From GCA-002840305 sp964394905 (GTDB taxonomy: Bacteria; Patescibacteriota; Patescibacteriia; Patescibacteriales; UBA12465): a stretch of 13,655 nt of DNA. Location: contig CAYMZF010000018.1 in NCBI GenBank assembly GCA_964394905.1, forward strand, positions 1-13,655, written 5' to 3'. The notes beneath the pieces are model-generated. The model worked only from the letters and a program-made list of their open reading frames with translations, was not told where the DNA came from and searched no databases. This document shows, in pieces, positions 7,148-13,655 of the stretch. The translations under genes were made by a program, and so were the position numbers. The stretch's first letter is position 1. Each line of letters opens with the position of its first letter.

Positions 7148-9205
7148 ATGAAAATTTATACTTCTAAAAATATAATAATCTTACTGCTTCTTATCGGTTT
7201 TTGTTGTTGGCCTAAAATTAGTTTAGCCGTTGAATCTAAAACCACTTATCCTAAATTGGCTAATTACTTTTTAAAATGGACTATCAATGATTATGAAGTT
7301 GAAGAATTGGCTAAATGGGATGTTTTGATTTTGGATATGGAAGTTCAGGAAAATAGTCGAGCCCAATTAATAAAAATTAGAGAATTAAATCCCGATATTG
7401 TTATTTTAGCTTATATAACTTCACAAGAAGCTAACGCTGATATTTATAACAGTGAGTGGAGCAGTGAAGCGACTTTAAGAAAAAGATTGGTTAATAATAT
7501 TTATGATGGTTGGTGGTTAAAAAATAATAGCGGTAGCCGAGTCAGTAATTGGCCGGGTACCTATATGTTAAATTTAACCGATGGAGCTAAACTTAATTTT
7601 AACAATCAAAGATGGAATGATTATTTGCCTAATTTTATTAATGATGAAATTATTTCTACCGGCTTATGGGATGGAATTTTTTATGATAATATTTGGGGCG
7701 ACGTCGCTTGGGCCGGAAGTAATTTAGACGCCGACAATAATAGTCAAACCGATATCACGGCTACACTTAACAATAATTGGATAAGTGGTACTAAAAAAAT
7801 GCTTCAAACAACCAGAAATTTAATTGGAGATAATTATTTGATTTTGGGTAACGGTAAAGTTTATACCGGTTACCAATCTTTTTTAAACGGAGTGATGTTT
7901 GAAAATTTTCCGGCTTCTTGGGAAAGTAATGGTGATTGGAGTGATATTTTAACAACTTACAAAACTATAAAAAACAATAATGATTCGCCTAATATTACAA
8001 TTATAAACTCCTATGACGGTAATCGTCAGAATTATAAAAAAATGCGTTATGGTTTAGTCAGTACCTTAATGGAAAATCATGGTTATTTTAGTTTTGATTT
8101 TTCCAATTCTGATCATGGACAAGTTTGGTGGTATGATGAATATGGCGTTAATTTAGGTCAAGCGGTATCTTCGGCTTATAATTTATTAAATAAAAGCAAT
8201 ACTACCTATACTGAAGGTTTATGGCGTCGAGATTTTACCGAAGGCAGTGTTATTATAAATTCAACCGATAAAGAACAGCTTTATATTTTTAGCAATGAAG
8301 AATTTGAACGAATTAATGGTACTCAGGATCGTAGTATTAATAACGGCAGTGTTATAAATTATATAAAACTAGCTTCCAAAGATGGAGTTATTTTATTAAA
8401 AAAAACTTCTACTATTGCTACTATAAAAAATAGCGGTTTTAATAACGGTGATTATATCAGAGTTTTTAGCGAAGATGGTCGTCAAACCCGTTCCGGTTTT
8501 TTTGCTTATTCTGACGGTTATCCGGCCAATTCTCAAATAATAATTAGCGATATTAACAATGATAACGAAGAAGAAACTTTAGTAAATAGTGGTGGAATTA
8601 TTTCTATTTATAAGAATAATATTAAATTAAGAGAATTTAAACCGTATGACGGAAAATTTAAAGGTGAACTTTCTTTAGCTGTAGCTGATTTAAATGGTGA
8701 TGGAACCAAAGAAATAATTACTGGAGCGGGATCGGGCGGTGGTCCGCATGTTAGAATTTTTAATGAATTTGGTAAAATTTTAACCGGAGGTTTTTTTGCT
8801 TATGATAAAGGTTTTAGAGGTGGAGTTAAAGTGGCGGTTATGGATTTAAACGGTGACGGAACTCAAGAAATAATTACCGGAGCGGGAATCGGTGGTGGAC
8901 CTCATATTAGAATTTTTGATAAAGATGGTCGTAGTTTAACCGGTGGTTTTTTTGCTTATAATCAAAGTTTTAGAGGAGGAGTGTCGTTAGCCGTAGGCGA
9001 TATTAACGGTGACGGACAAAAAGAAATAATTACCGTTCCACAATCAAAAATAGCCCCGGAAGTTAAAATATACAGTAAAGACGGGAAAATGCTAAAATCA
9101 TTTTTGGCTTATGATACCACTTTTGCTTCCGGTTTTCGAGTGATGTCGGATGATTTAGATAATGATGGAATTTATGAAATTTTAGTGGGAACAATAAGTT
9201 TTTAA
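7148..9205 (+). CDS. Secreted GHL15-like putative glycoside hydrolase with C-terminal FG-GAP/VCBS repeats
   Basis: A signal peptide (hydrophobic 9-20, probable cleavage after A27 in SLAVES) sends the protein out of the cytoplasm. Residues about 33-420 look like a TIM-barrel glycoside hydrolase of the uncharacterised GHL15 kind, related to the GH114/TM1410 style. Cues are LILDMEVQ (60-67), NPDIVILAYITSQEA (81-95), YMLNLTDG (139-146) and WDGIFYDNIWGD (174-185), where D175, D180 and perhaps E252 (MFENFP) are candidate acidic catalytic residues. A second half (about 430-685) carries FG-GAP/VCBS repeats with DxNxDG calcium loops (D514, D566, D618, D669) that probably form a beta-propeller. The substrate is unknown; an amino-sugar polymer or own exopolysaccharide is possible. 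It sits 15 bases after the phosphoesterase and 56 bases before a promoter-led gene. The export call is strong and the fold call is good, but enzymatic activity is inferred. Confidence 0.8.
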   Translation: MKIYTSKNIIILLLLIGFCCWPKISLAVESKTTYPKLANYFLKWTINDYEVEELAKWDVLILDMEVQENSRAQLIKIRELNPDIVILAYITSQEANADIYNSEWSSEATLRKRLVNNIYDGWWLKNNSGSRVSNWPGTYMLNLTDGAKLNFNNQRWNDYLPNFINDEIISTGLWDGIFYDNIWGDVAWAGSNLDADNNSQTDITATLNNNWISGTKKMLQTTRNLIGDNYLILGNGKVYTGYQSFLNGVMFENFPASWESNGDWSDILTTYKTIKNNNDSPNITIINSYDGNRQNYKKMRYGLVSTLMENHGYFSFDFSNSDHGQVWWYDEYGVNLGQAVSSAYNLLNKSNTTYTEGLWRRDFTEGSVIINSTDKEQLYIFSNEEFERINGTQDRSINNGSVINYIKLASKDGVILLKKTSTIATIKNSGFNNGDYIRVFSEDGRQTRSGFFAYSDGYPANSQIIISDINNDNEEETLVNSGGIISIYKNNIKLREFKPYDGKFKGELSLAVADLNGDGTKEIITGAGSGGGPHVRIFNEFGKILTGGFFAYDKGFRGGVKVAVMDLNGDGTQEIITGAGIGGGPHIRIFDKDGRSLTGGFFAYNQSFRGGVSLAVGDINGDGQKEIITVPQSKIAPEVKIYSKDGKMLKSFLAYDTTFASGFRVMSDDLDNDGIYEILVGTISF
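8528..9202 (+). repeat. In-frame tandem FG-GAP/VCBS repeat array (about 52 codons per unit)
   Basis: Units of about 156 bases follow each other in frame: 8672-8827, 8828-8983 and 8984-9136, with a degenerate unit before (8528-8671) and a partial one after (9137-9202). Each unit encodes a calcium loop (DLNGDG or DINGDG), then EIITGAG, a Gly-rich turn (GGGPH), RIF, and FFAY near the end. The first two full units are nearly identical at the protein level and similar in DNA, including GGAGCGGGA and a T-rich stretch before GCTTAT. This suggests fairly recent duplication or continuing homogenisation. Confidence 0.85.
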
Positions 9206-9214
9206 ATTTTTTAA

Positions 9215-9243
9215 TTGATTTTAAACGTTAAATTCATTATAAT
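9215..9243 (+). promoter_or_regulatory. Predicted sigma-70-type promoter ahead of the surface protein/alr/ftsQ block
   Basis: TTGATT at 9215-9220 (four of six bases of the -35 consensus) is followed by exactly 17 bases and a perfect TATAAT at 9238-9243. Transcription would start near 9250, about 12 bases before the ATG at 9262. It lies in the widest spacer between genes of the array (56 bases). No factor-independent terminator is seen before it, so it would add to read-through rather than replace it. Confidence 0.62.
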
Positions 9244-9261
9244 ATAACTAAACTCAATCAT

Positions 9262-11127
9262 ATGAAAAAAAATAAAAAAGTTTCTAATTCTCAATTAAAT
9301 AACGATGATTTAGAAATAATACCGCCTAATACTTCTCAAATTATTATTGAAAATGATAATACAAACGATAACGCTGTTTGTATTGATAAAGATAAAGTTC
9401 AAGTTAAAAAAAACGGTAATTTAGTTGTTGGTAACGTTAATTTAATTTTAAATCCGTTTAAAAAAAGAAACAGTAAATATTATCAAGATAATATTTGGCA
9501 TTTAATAGCTGATATGTTTTTTGTATTATTAGTTATTGTTTTTATTGTTTTTATAGTTTTTGTAAATAAAAAATTTACCAAAGACAATGTTTCTTTAAAC
9601 ATTTCTGTTAGCGACGATAAATTAAGTTCCGGTTCGGAAGTATCTTTTTATTTAGACTATCAAGCTAATATTGATACTGATAATAGTTTTGTTAAAGTTG
9701 CTTTACCGGATAATTTTGTTATTAAATCGGTTTCGCCTTGTAATTATTTTAACACTTCTACTAATACTTTTAATTTAGGAAATTTAAAAAAGAATTCTAA
9801 CGGTCAAATAAAAATAACCGGTTCGGTTTGGGGAGAATTAAACGATCGTCAAATGATTTCTTTTAATTATATTTGCAGTCAATGCGGTCAAGAGGGAATT
9901 AGTAATTATCTATTTTATGATATTTCTCAACCGATTTTAGAAGCAACACTGATAACCGAAGATATTGTTTATGTTGGTAGTGAATTTAAAGGTGTTTTAA
10001 AATTAACTAATAATTCTGATAATCCAATTGAAAAGGCCACTATTGATTTAGGTCCTAATATTGAGATAGAAGAAAGTGATTTAGATATCAAGGACAATGT
10101 TTTTATAGTAAAAGAAATGGTCGGTGGCGAAAGTCAAGAAATTAATTTTTCAGCTATTTTAAAAACGGAAGATTCAATAGATATTACTCCTGAAATTAAT
10201 GTTAATATTTTAGGAAATATTTATTCTTTTTTAGGATCATCAACTGTTTTGAATGTGGAAAAACCAAACTTAACAGTAACTTTAACCAATGATCAAAACA
10301 ATGTTAATTTAAATGAAAAAATTTCTTATACTTTAAATTATAAAAACGAAGAAACAACTACCGCTAAAAATATAAAAATTACTTTATCATCCGGTAATTC
10401 TAATTTTTCTTTAAATCCAGTAAAAGTTATAAGTAATTTAAAAAATACTCAAATTGACGGTAACGTTATTACCATTAATGATTTAGTGGCCGATGAATCC
10501 GGTTCTATTGTTTTGGAAACTTCGTTTGATCAACGAAAAGTAAAAGCCAATCAGAGTTTAACATTAAAAGCCAGTATTGAATATAGACTAGATGGACAAA
10601 TAATTACTTATAATATTAATTCTAATGAAAATAAATTAATTTCTCGTGTTTACGCCACTTCTAACGCTTATTATTATAGTCCTCAAGGTGATCAATTAGG
10701 TGTTGGACCATTACCGCCGGCCGTTAATATGACTACCAGTTATTGGATATTTTTAGAATTTAATAATACCGGTAACGATTTAAAAAATTTTGTTTTAACC
10801 GCCGAATTGCCGGATAATGTTTATTTTTCCGATGAAAAAAGAGTTTTAGACGGACAGATTATTTATGGAGAAATCGGTAAAAGATTAGCTTGGGAAATAT
10901 CAAATATGGTTGGTGGTAGCAATAGTTATCAAGCTAATTTTAAAGTTAATTTAATACCAAGCGAAAGTGATTTTGGAACTATACCTAATTTACTGGAAAA
11001 TATAAAATTTACCGTAACCGATGTTTTTACCGGTCAAGAATTATCTGGTCAAATTGAAAATATTAATACTAATTTAAAAAACGATAAACTTTCCAGCGGT
11101 CAAGGCCGAGTTATTAGAATTAATTAA
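9262..11127 (+). CDS. One-pass membrane protein with extracellular Ig-like/DUF11-like domains
   Basis: This is a predicted surface-exposed anchor protein of unknown function. About 80 polar cytoplasmic residues (Asn/Asp/Lys-rich) precede one transmembrane helix at about 82-102 (dominated by FVLLVIVFIVFIVFV), and about 515 residues lie outside. The outer part reads as repeated beta-sandwich modules of about 100-130 residues. Cues are VSFYLDYQANI, ALPDNFVIKSVSP, GVLKLTNNSDNPIEKATIDLG, ISYTLNYKNEETTTAKNIKITL and FLEFNNTGNDLKNFVLTAELPDNV. The LxYxNN...A..I.L pattern is typical of DUF11/CARDB-like domains. A segment at about 478-498 (QLGVGPLPPAVN, then YWIFLEF) looks like a block I associate with CPR surface proteins. 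C160 and the pair C205/C208 lie outside and could form disulfides or bind metal. There are no catalytic motifs. It has its own predicted promoter and sits 4 bases ahead of alr, so a role in the envelope or division is plausible but unproven. Confidence 0.82.
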   Translation: MKKNKKVSNSQLNNDDLEIIPPNTSQIIIENDNTNDNAVCIDKDKVQVKKNGNLVVGNVNLILNPFKKRNSKYYQDNIWHLIADMFFVLLVIVFIVFIVFVNKKFTKDNVSLNISVSDDKLSSGSEVSFYLDYQANIDTDNSFVKVALPDNFVIKSVSPCNYFNTSTNTFNLGNLKKNSNGQIKITGSVWGELNDRQMISFNYICSQCGQEGISNYLFYDISQPILEATLITEDIVYVGSEFKGVLKLTNNSDNPIEKATIDLGPNIEIEESDLDIKDNVFIVKEMVGGESQEINFSAILKTEDSIDITPEINVNILGNIYSFLGSSTVLNVEKPNLTVTLTNDQNNVNLNEKISYTLNYKNEETTTAKNIKITLSSGNSNFSLNPVKVISNLKNTQIDGNVITINDLVADESGSIVLETSFDQRKVKANQSLTLKASIEYRLDGQIITYNINSNENKLISRVYATSNAYYYSPQGDQLGVGPLPPAVNMTTSYWIFLEFNNTGNDLKNFVLTAELPDNVYFSDEKRVLDGQIIYGEIGKRLAWEISNMVGGSNSYQANFKVNLIPSESDFGTIPNLLENIKFTVTDVFTGQELSGQIENINTNLKNDKLSSGQGRVIRIN

Positions 11128-11131
11128 AAAT

Positions 11132-12280
11132 ATGATTGATGTCATTAGAAAATTATTAAAACCGAAATATGAATCTTTAAATACAATTGAAATAATAAAA
11201 AATAATTTATTTCATAATTTAGAGTATTTATCTTCGCTTCAAGAACAAGCGGAAATGTTTCCGGTTTTAAAATCTAATGCTTATGGTCATGGTTTAAAGG
11301 AAATCTGTCAAATATTAAATGAAACAGCGATTAAAATGGTAGCAGTGGATTCTTTTCCGGAAGCTCAAATTGTTTATAAATATTTTACAGGCAAAGTTTT
11401 AATTTTAGAAGAAATGCCTTTAAAGGCTTATCGTTATTGTAAATTAAATCGAACCGAATTTGTCGTTTATAACGATAAAACTATAAAATATTTATCTCGA
11501 TACGGTAAAAAAGCCAATATTCATTTATTTGTAAATACGGGCATGAATAGGGAAGGGATTGATGATTTAGGATTGTTTTTAGTTAATAATGAAAAGTATA
11601 TAAATAAAGTGGAGATAGTCGGCTTGTGTTCACATTTAGCCGAAGCTGATAAATCTAACAGTGATTTTAATCATATTCAGGAAGATTGGTTTTTAAAAAA
11701 TTTAGAAATACTTCATAATAACAAAATTTATCCTAAATGGCTTCATTTAGGTAATTCGGCCGGAGCTTTTATACTAACCAATAAAATATTTAATGCTTTT
11801 AGACCCGGTTTAGCTTTTTACGGTTATAATCCTTTTAAACCCGACGATGTTAATTTTGAATCGGCTTTAAATTTAAAACCGGCTTTAAGAGTTTATTCTA
11901 CTATAACCACTATTAGAAGATTGAGAGCCGGGGAAAGAATTTCTTACGGAGATAGCTTTAGACTAGATGATGAAGCTACTATTGCCACTGTTCCTTTTGG
12001 TTATTTTGAAGGTTTGGATAGAAGGTTATCTAACTGTGCAAAATTTTTGTTCAATAAGAATAAAGAATTTTTTTGGGTTAAAATAGCCGGTAAAGTTTGT
12101 ATGAATTTGACTTGTATAAATTGTCAAAACAGGGAAGTTGAAATCGGCGATAAAATTAATATTATATCGGAAATAAGGAATATGGATAACTCCGTTGATA
12201 ATTTAAGTGATAAAATAAATATGCTTAATTATGAATTTTTAATCAGATTAAATCAGGGTATTAAAAGAAAAATAGTTTAA
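11132..12280 (+). CDS. alr: Alanine racemase
   Basis: Alr is the PLP enzyme that converts L-alanine to D-alanine for peptidoglycan. It is a fold-type III barrel with the PLP lysine K47 in VLKSNAYGHG, R140 in NTGMNREG, H168 in CSHLAEAD, S209 in GNSAGAF, R224 in RPGLAFYGY, and the opposing catalytic tyrosine Y272 in ISYGDSF of the C-terminal domain. The PFGYFEGLDRRL and GKVCMN blocks complete the active site. Length 382 is normal. Two oddities are visible: the N-terminus has about 15 extra residues before the first conserved strand, and the C-terminus ends IKRKIV where many Alr end in R-x-P-R-x-Y, so the usual phosphate-contacting tyrosine may be missing. It begins 4 bases after the surface protein and is followed after 22 bases by the ftsQ-like gene, a cell-wall/division setting that fits its role. 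Confidence 0.95.
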   Translation: MIDVIRKLLKPKYESLNTIEIIKNNLFHNLEYLSSLQEQAEMFPVLKSNAYGHGLKEICQILNETAIKMVAVDSFPEAQIVYKYFTGKVLILEEMPLKAYRYCKLNRTEFVVYNDKTIKYLSRYGKKANIHLFVNTGMNREGIDDLGLFLVNNEKYINKVEIVGLCSHLAEADKSNSDFNHIQEDWFLKNLEILHNNKIYPKWLHLGNSAGAFILTNKIFNAFRPGLAFYGYNPFKPDDVNFESALNLKPALRVYSTITTIRRLRAGERISYGDSFRLDDEATIATVPFGYFEGLDRRLSNCAKFLFNKNKEFFWVKIAGKVCMNLTCINCQNREVEIGDKINIISEIRNMDNSVDNLSDKINMLNYEFLIRLNQGIKRKIV

Positions 12281-12302
12281 TTTTTTGTATAAAAATAAAT
12301 AT

Positions 12303-13376
12303 ATGAACAAACGAGTGGTTAGAAGTTATTCTTTTTCCGAACGTAATAAAAAAACTGTTTCCGGATCATTTAGATCTCCTTCTAATAGAAAACAAATAAA
12401 TATTTTTTGGTTGATAATAATTTCTTTTTTTGTATTTATAATAGCGATCTTATGTTTGTTTTTTTCTCGTGTTTTTTATATTTCTAATGTAAAAATAGAA
12501 GGTCTAAAGACTATTGATTCGGAAAAAATAGAAAAAATAGTATTTGATCAAGAAGAAACTAAATTTTTGATGTTTTCTCAAAAAAACCTATTTTTATTTA
12601 ATAAAGATAAATTGATTAATAATCTAAGTGATTTTAATTTCATTAATATAAAAGTTGATAAAAAATTATTTAAAAAAAGTTTGATAATTAAAATTGAAGA
12701 ACGTCAATCGGCGATTATTTTTTTAGAAAATGGAGTTTATTTTATGGCTGACAAAGAGGGAAATATTATTGATTATAAACCTGATTGCCAGGCTATTACT
12801 AATATACTTACAAAAAATAATTCTACCAATGATTTAAATAGTACTTCAACGGAAAATTTAGCTTCCACTACCAACACTAACGAACTTTTAGCTTCTTCCA
12901 GTACATCTAGTTCTAATACTTCTACCGTTTTTGACACTTCTACTGTTGAAACTAATAATATTAGCGAAGATTCAAATAATATTTTGAAAACATTAGATCC
13001 TAATACCTGTATAACCGTTGATGATAATTACAAAAAAGAAAATTTGTATCCGATAATTGAAAATACCGGTAATAGTAAAATTGATGAAAATAAAAAAAAT
13101 ATTGATATTAGTTCTGAATATATTGATTTTTGTTTAAAATTATATAATGATATAGGAGAAAACGTTGATTTTGGCCTTAAAAACATTATTTTAGACGAAA
13201 GCTATAATACTGTCAAAATTAAGCTAAATAACGGTCCTGAGGTCTATTTTAACCTTAAAAATGACTATAGCGAACAAGTAAATAGCTTATTAATACTAGA
13301 AAACGAGTTAAAAAGCGAATTACAGGGCAAAAAGTACATAGATTTGCGTTATGGAGATAAAATATTCTTTAATTAA
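12303..13376 (+). CDS. ftsQ: FtsQ/DivIB-like cell division protein with a Ser/Thr-rich insertion
   Basis: This is a bitopic division protein expected to join the FtsB/FtsL complex that activates septal wall synthesis. Numbering is from the ATG at 12303. A basic cytoplasmic tail (1-31) precedes a transmembrane helix at about 33-54. A POTRA domain follows at about 60-134 (FYISNVKIEGLKTIDSEKIEKIV ... LIIKIEER, split around 58-80 and 127-134), then the beta domain start (AIIFLENGVYFMADKEGNIIDY). Residues about 163-235 are low-complexity Ser/Thr/Asn, bounded by C162 and C236. The beta domain resumes with LYPII and ends YIDLRYGDKIFF, a classic FtsQ/DivIB ending. An upstream TTG at 12285 would add six residues. 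I prefer the ATG because every neighbour uses ATG after an A/T leader. The insertion makes the protein longer (357) than many FtsQ. Family confidence is high from layout, and the symbol is by similarity of architecture. Confidence 0.85.
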   Translation: MNKRVVRSYSFSERNKKTVSGSFRSPSNRKQINIFWLIIISFFVFIIAILCLFFSRVFYISNVKIEGLKTIDSEKIEKIVFDQEETKFLMFSQKNLFLFNKDKLINNLSDFNFINIKVDKKLFKKSLIIKIEERQSAIIFLENGVYFMADKEGNIIDYKPDCQAITNILTKNNSTNDLNSTSTENLASTTNTNELLASSSTSSSNTSTVFDTSTVETNNISEDSNNILKTLDPNTCITVDDNYKKENLYPIIENTGNSKIDENKKNIDISSEYIDFCLKLYNDIGENVDFGLKNIILDESYNTVKIKLNNGPEVYFNLKNDYSEQVNSLLILENELKSELQGKKYIDLRYGDKIFFN

Positions 13377-13394
13377 TAATTAATATATATTTAT

Positions 13395-13547
13395 ATGGGA
13401 GAAGGAGCTTTTAAATTTTTATTCGTTTTAGCAATAATTATTTTTTGTTTAGTAATAATTGGAATTTTTCTTATTATTCTAAAAATAATATTATTGTTTT
13501 CACCATCCATTGATTTAATGGGATTAACCATTTATCCAGGAATATAG
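13395..13547 (+). CDS. 50-residue hydrophobic membrane protein of unknown function
   Basis: An ATG at 13395 opens a 50-codon frame ending in TAG at 13547, 18 bases after the ftsQ-like stop. The protein starts MGEGAFKFLFVL. It has one long hydrophobic stretch (about residues 7-35, rich in I/L/F) with K30 in it, and ends with a polar-to-hydrophobic tail (SPSIDLMGLTIYPGI). No motif is recognisable. Support is its position at the end of a tight same-strand array, an ATG preceded by the same A/T leader as its neighbours, and a membrane-like composition. It is the only gene here that stops with TAG. A chance open frame in AT-rich DNA, which tends to encode hydrophobic residues, is the main alternative. 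Confidence 0.55.
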   Translation: MGEGAFKFLFVLAIIIFCLVIIGIFLIILKIILLFSPSIDLMGLTIYPGI

Positions 13548-13562
13548 GATTATTGTTAGGTA

Positions 13563-13591
13563 TTGCCATAGCTTTAATTTAAAGCTATAAT
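13563..13591 (+). promoter_or_regulatory. Near-consensus sigma-70-type promoter reading out of the window
   Basis: TTGCCA at 13563-13568 (five of six -35 bases) lies exactly 17 bases before a perfect TATAAT at 13586-13591. A start near 13598 would leave about 58 bases of transcript inside the window. No clear gene begins there: the ATG at 13620 stops after five codons, while an ATG at 13640 stays open to the edge. It begins 15 bases after the last stop codon and is the strongest promoter-like match I found. Confidence 0.68.
13568..13588. repeat. Perfect inverted repeat filling the promoter spacer (operator-like)
   Basis: The arms ATAGCTTTA (13568-13576) and TAAAGCTAT (13580-13588) are perfect inverted copies around ATT. 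The repeat begins on the last base of the -35 box and ends inside the -10 box. This placement suits a dimeric regulator that competes with or twists the promoter. As a transcript hairpin the stem has only two G-C pairs and no following T tract, so a terminator for the upstream genes is less likely, though not excluded. Confidence 0.5.
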
Positions 13592-13655
13592 CTATATAGT
13601 AGGTTAATTAATATACATTATGCGAAGTATTGTATAGTTATGTGTTTATATTCAA

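Noticed and set aside
12285..12302. TTG start for the ftsQ-like gene
   Set aside because: It adds only six Lys/Asn/Tyr residues. The ATG at 12303 fits the start style of all neighbours.
86..13547. Reassigned UGA code, as in Gracilibacteria/Absconditabacteria
   Set aside because: All ten genes are full-length without in-frame TGA, end in TAA or TAG, and use GGN for conserved glycines. Absence of TGA as a stop is explained by A/T bias.
13568..13588. Rho-independent terminator for the upstream genes
   Set aside because: The stem is mostly A-T with a three-base loop and is followed by AATCTATAT, not a T tract. Its overlap with both promoter boxes is better explained as an operator.

Overview
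The window is a compact, AT-rich bacterial segment with ten same-strand genes and almost no non-coding DNA (gaps of about 4 to 56 bases before the last 108). Several things fit a Patescibacteria/CPR-type genome, perhaps near Falkowbacteria or Magasanikbacteria. These are the small spacers, the lack of Shine-Dalgarno motifs, the TAA-dominated stops, a DUF11-like one-pass surface protein, a secreted glycoside-hydrolase-like protein with FG-GAP repeats, and a divergent FtsQ. The lineage is an inference from gene style, not from a marker comparison. No tRNA, rRNA, CRISPR array, insertion sequence or attachment site was seen.

Layout. Bases 1-85 are a short AT-rich leader. Block 1 (86-6185) is housekeeping: leucyl-tRNA synthetase (leuS), a slipin/stomatin membrane protein, the DNA polymerase III clamp-loader subunit DnaX, and seryl-tRNA synthetase (serS). 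Block 2 (6185-9205) is envelope-facing: a membrane-anchored metallophosphoesterase whose start overlaps the serS stop by one base, and a secreted GHL15-like glycoside hydrolase with a C-terminal FG-GAP/VCBS propeller. Block 3 (9262-13547) starts behind a good internal sigma-70-type promoter. It holds a one-pass surface protein with Ig-like/DUF11-like domains, alanine racemase (alr), an FtsQ/DivIB-like division protein with an unusual Ser/Thr-rich insertion, and a 50-residue membrane protein. The last 108 bases hold a near-consensus promoter whose spacer is filled by a perfect inverted repeat, reading toward a gene outside the window.

How the genes work together. The first block serves translation and replication. 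The second and third blocks are largely exported or membrane proteins, and alr and ftsQ tie the third block to peptidoglycan synthesis and division. The whole array may be read through from upstream, with the promoter near 9215-9243 adding separate control of the cell-wall/division block. The points most worth a second look are the promoter with a built-in operator-like palindrome at the right end, a possible programmed frameshift site in dnaX placed where a gamma-like short form would be made, the FtsQ insertion flanked by two cysteines, and the promoter-led surface protein/alr/ftsQ/small protein block.
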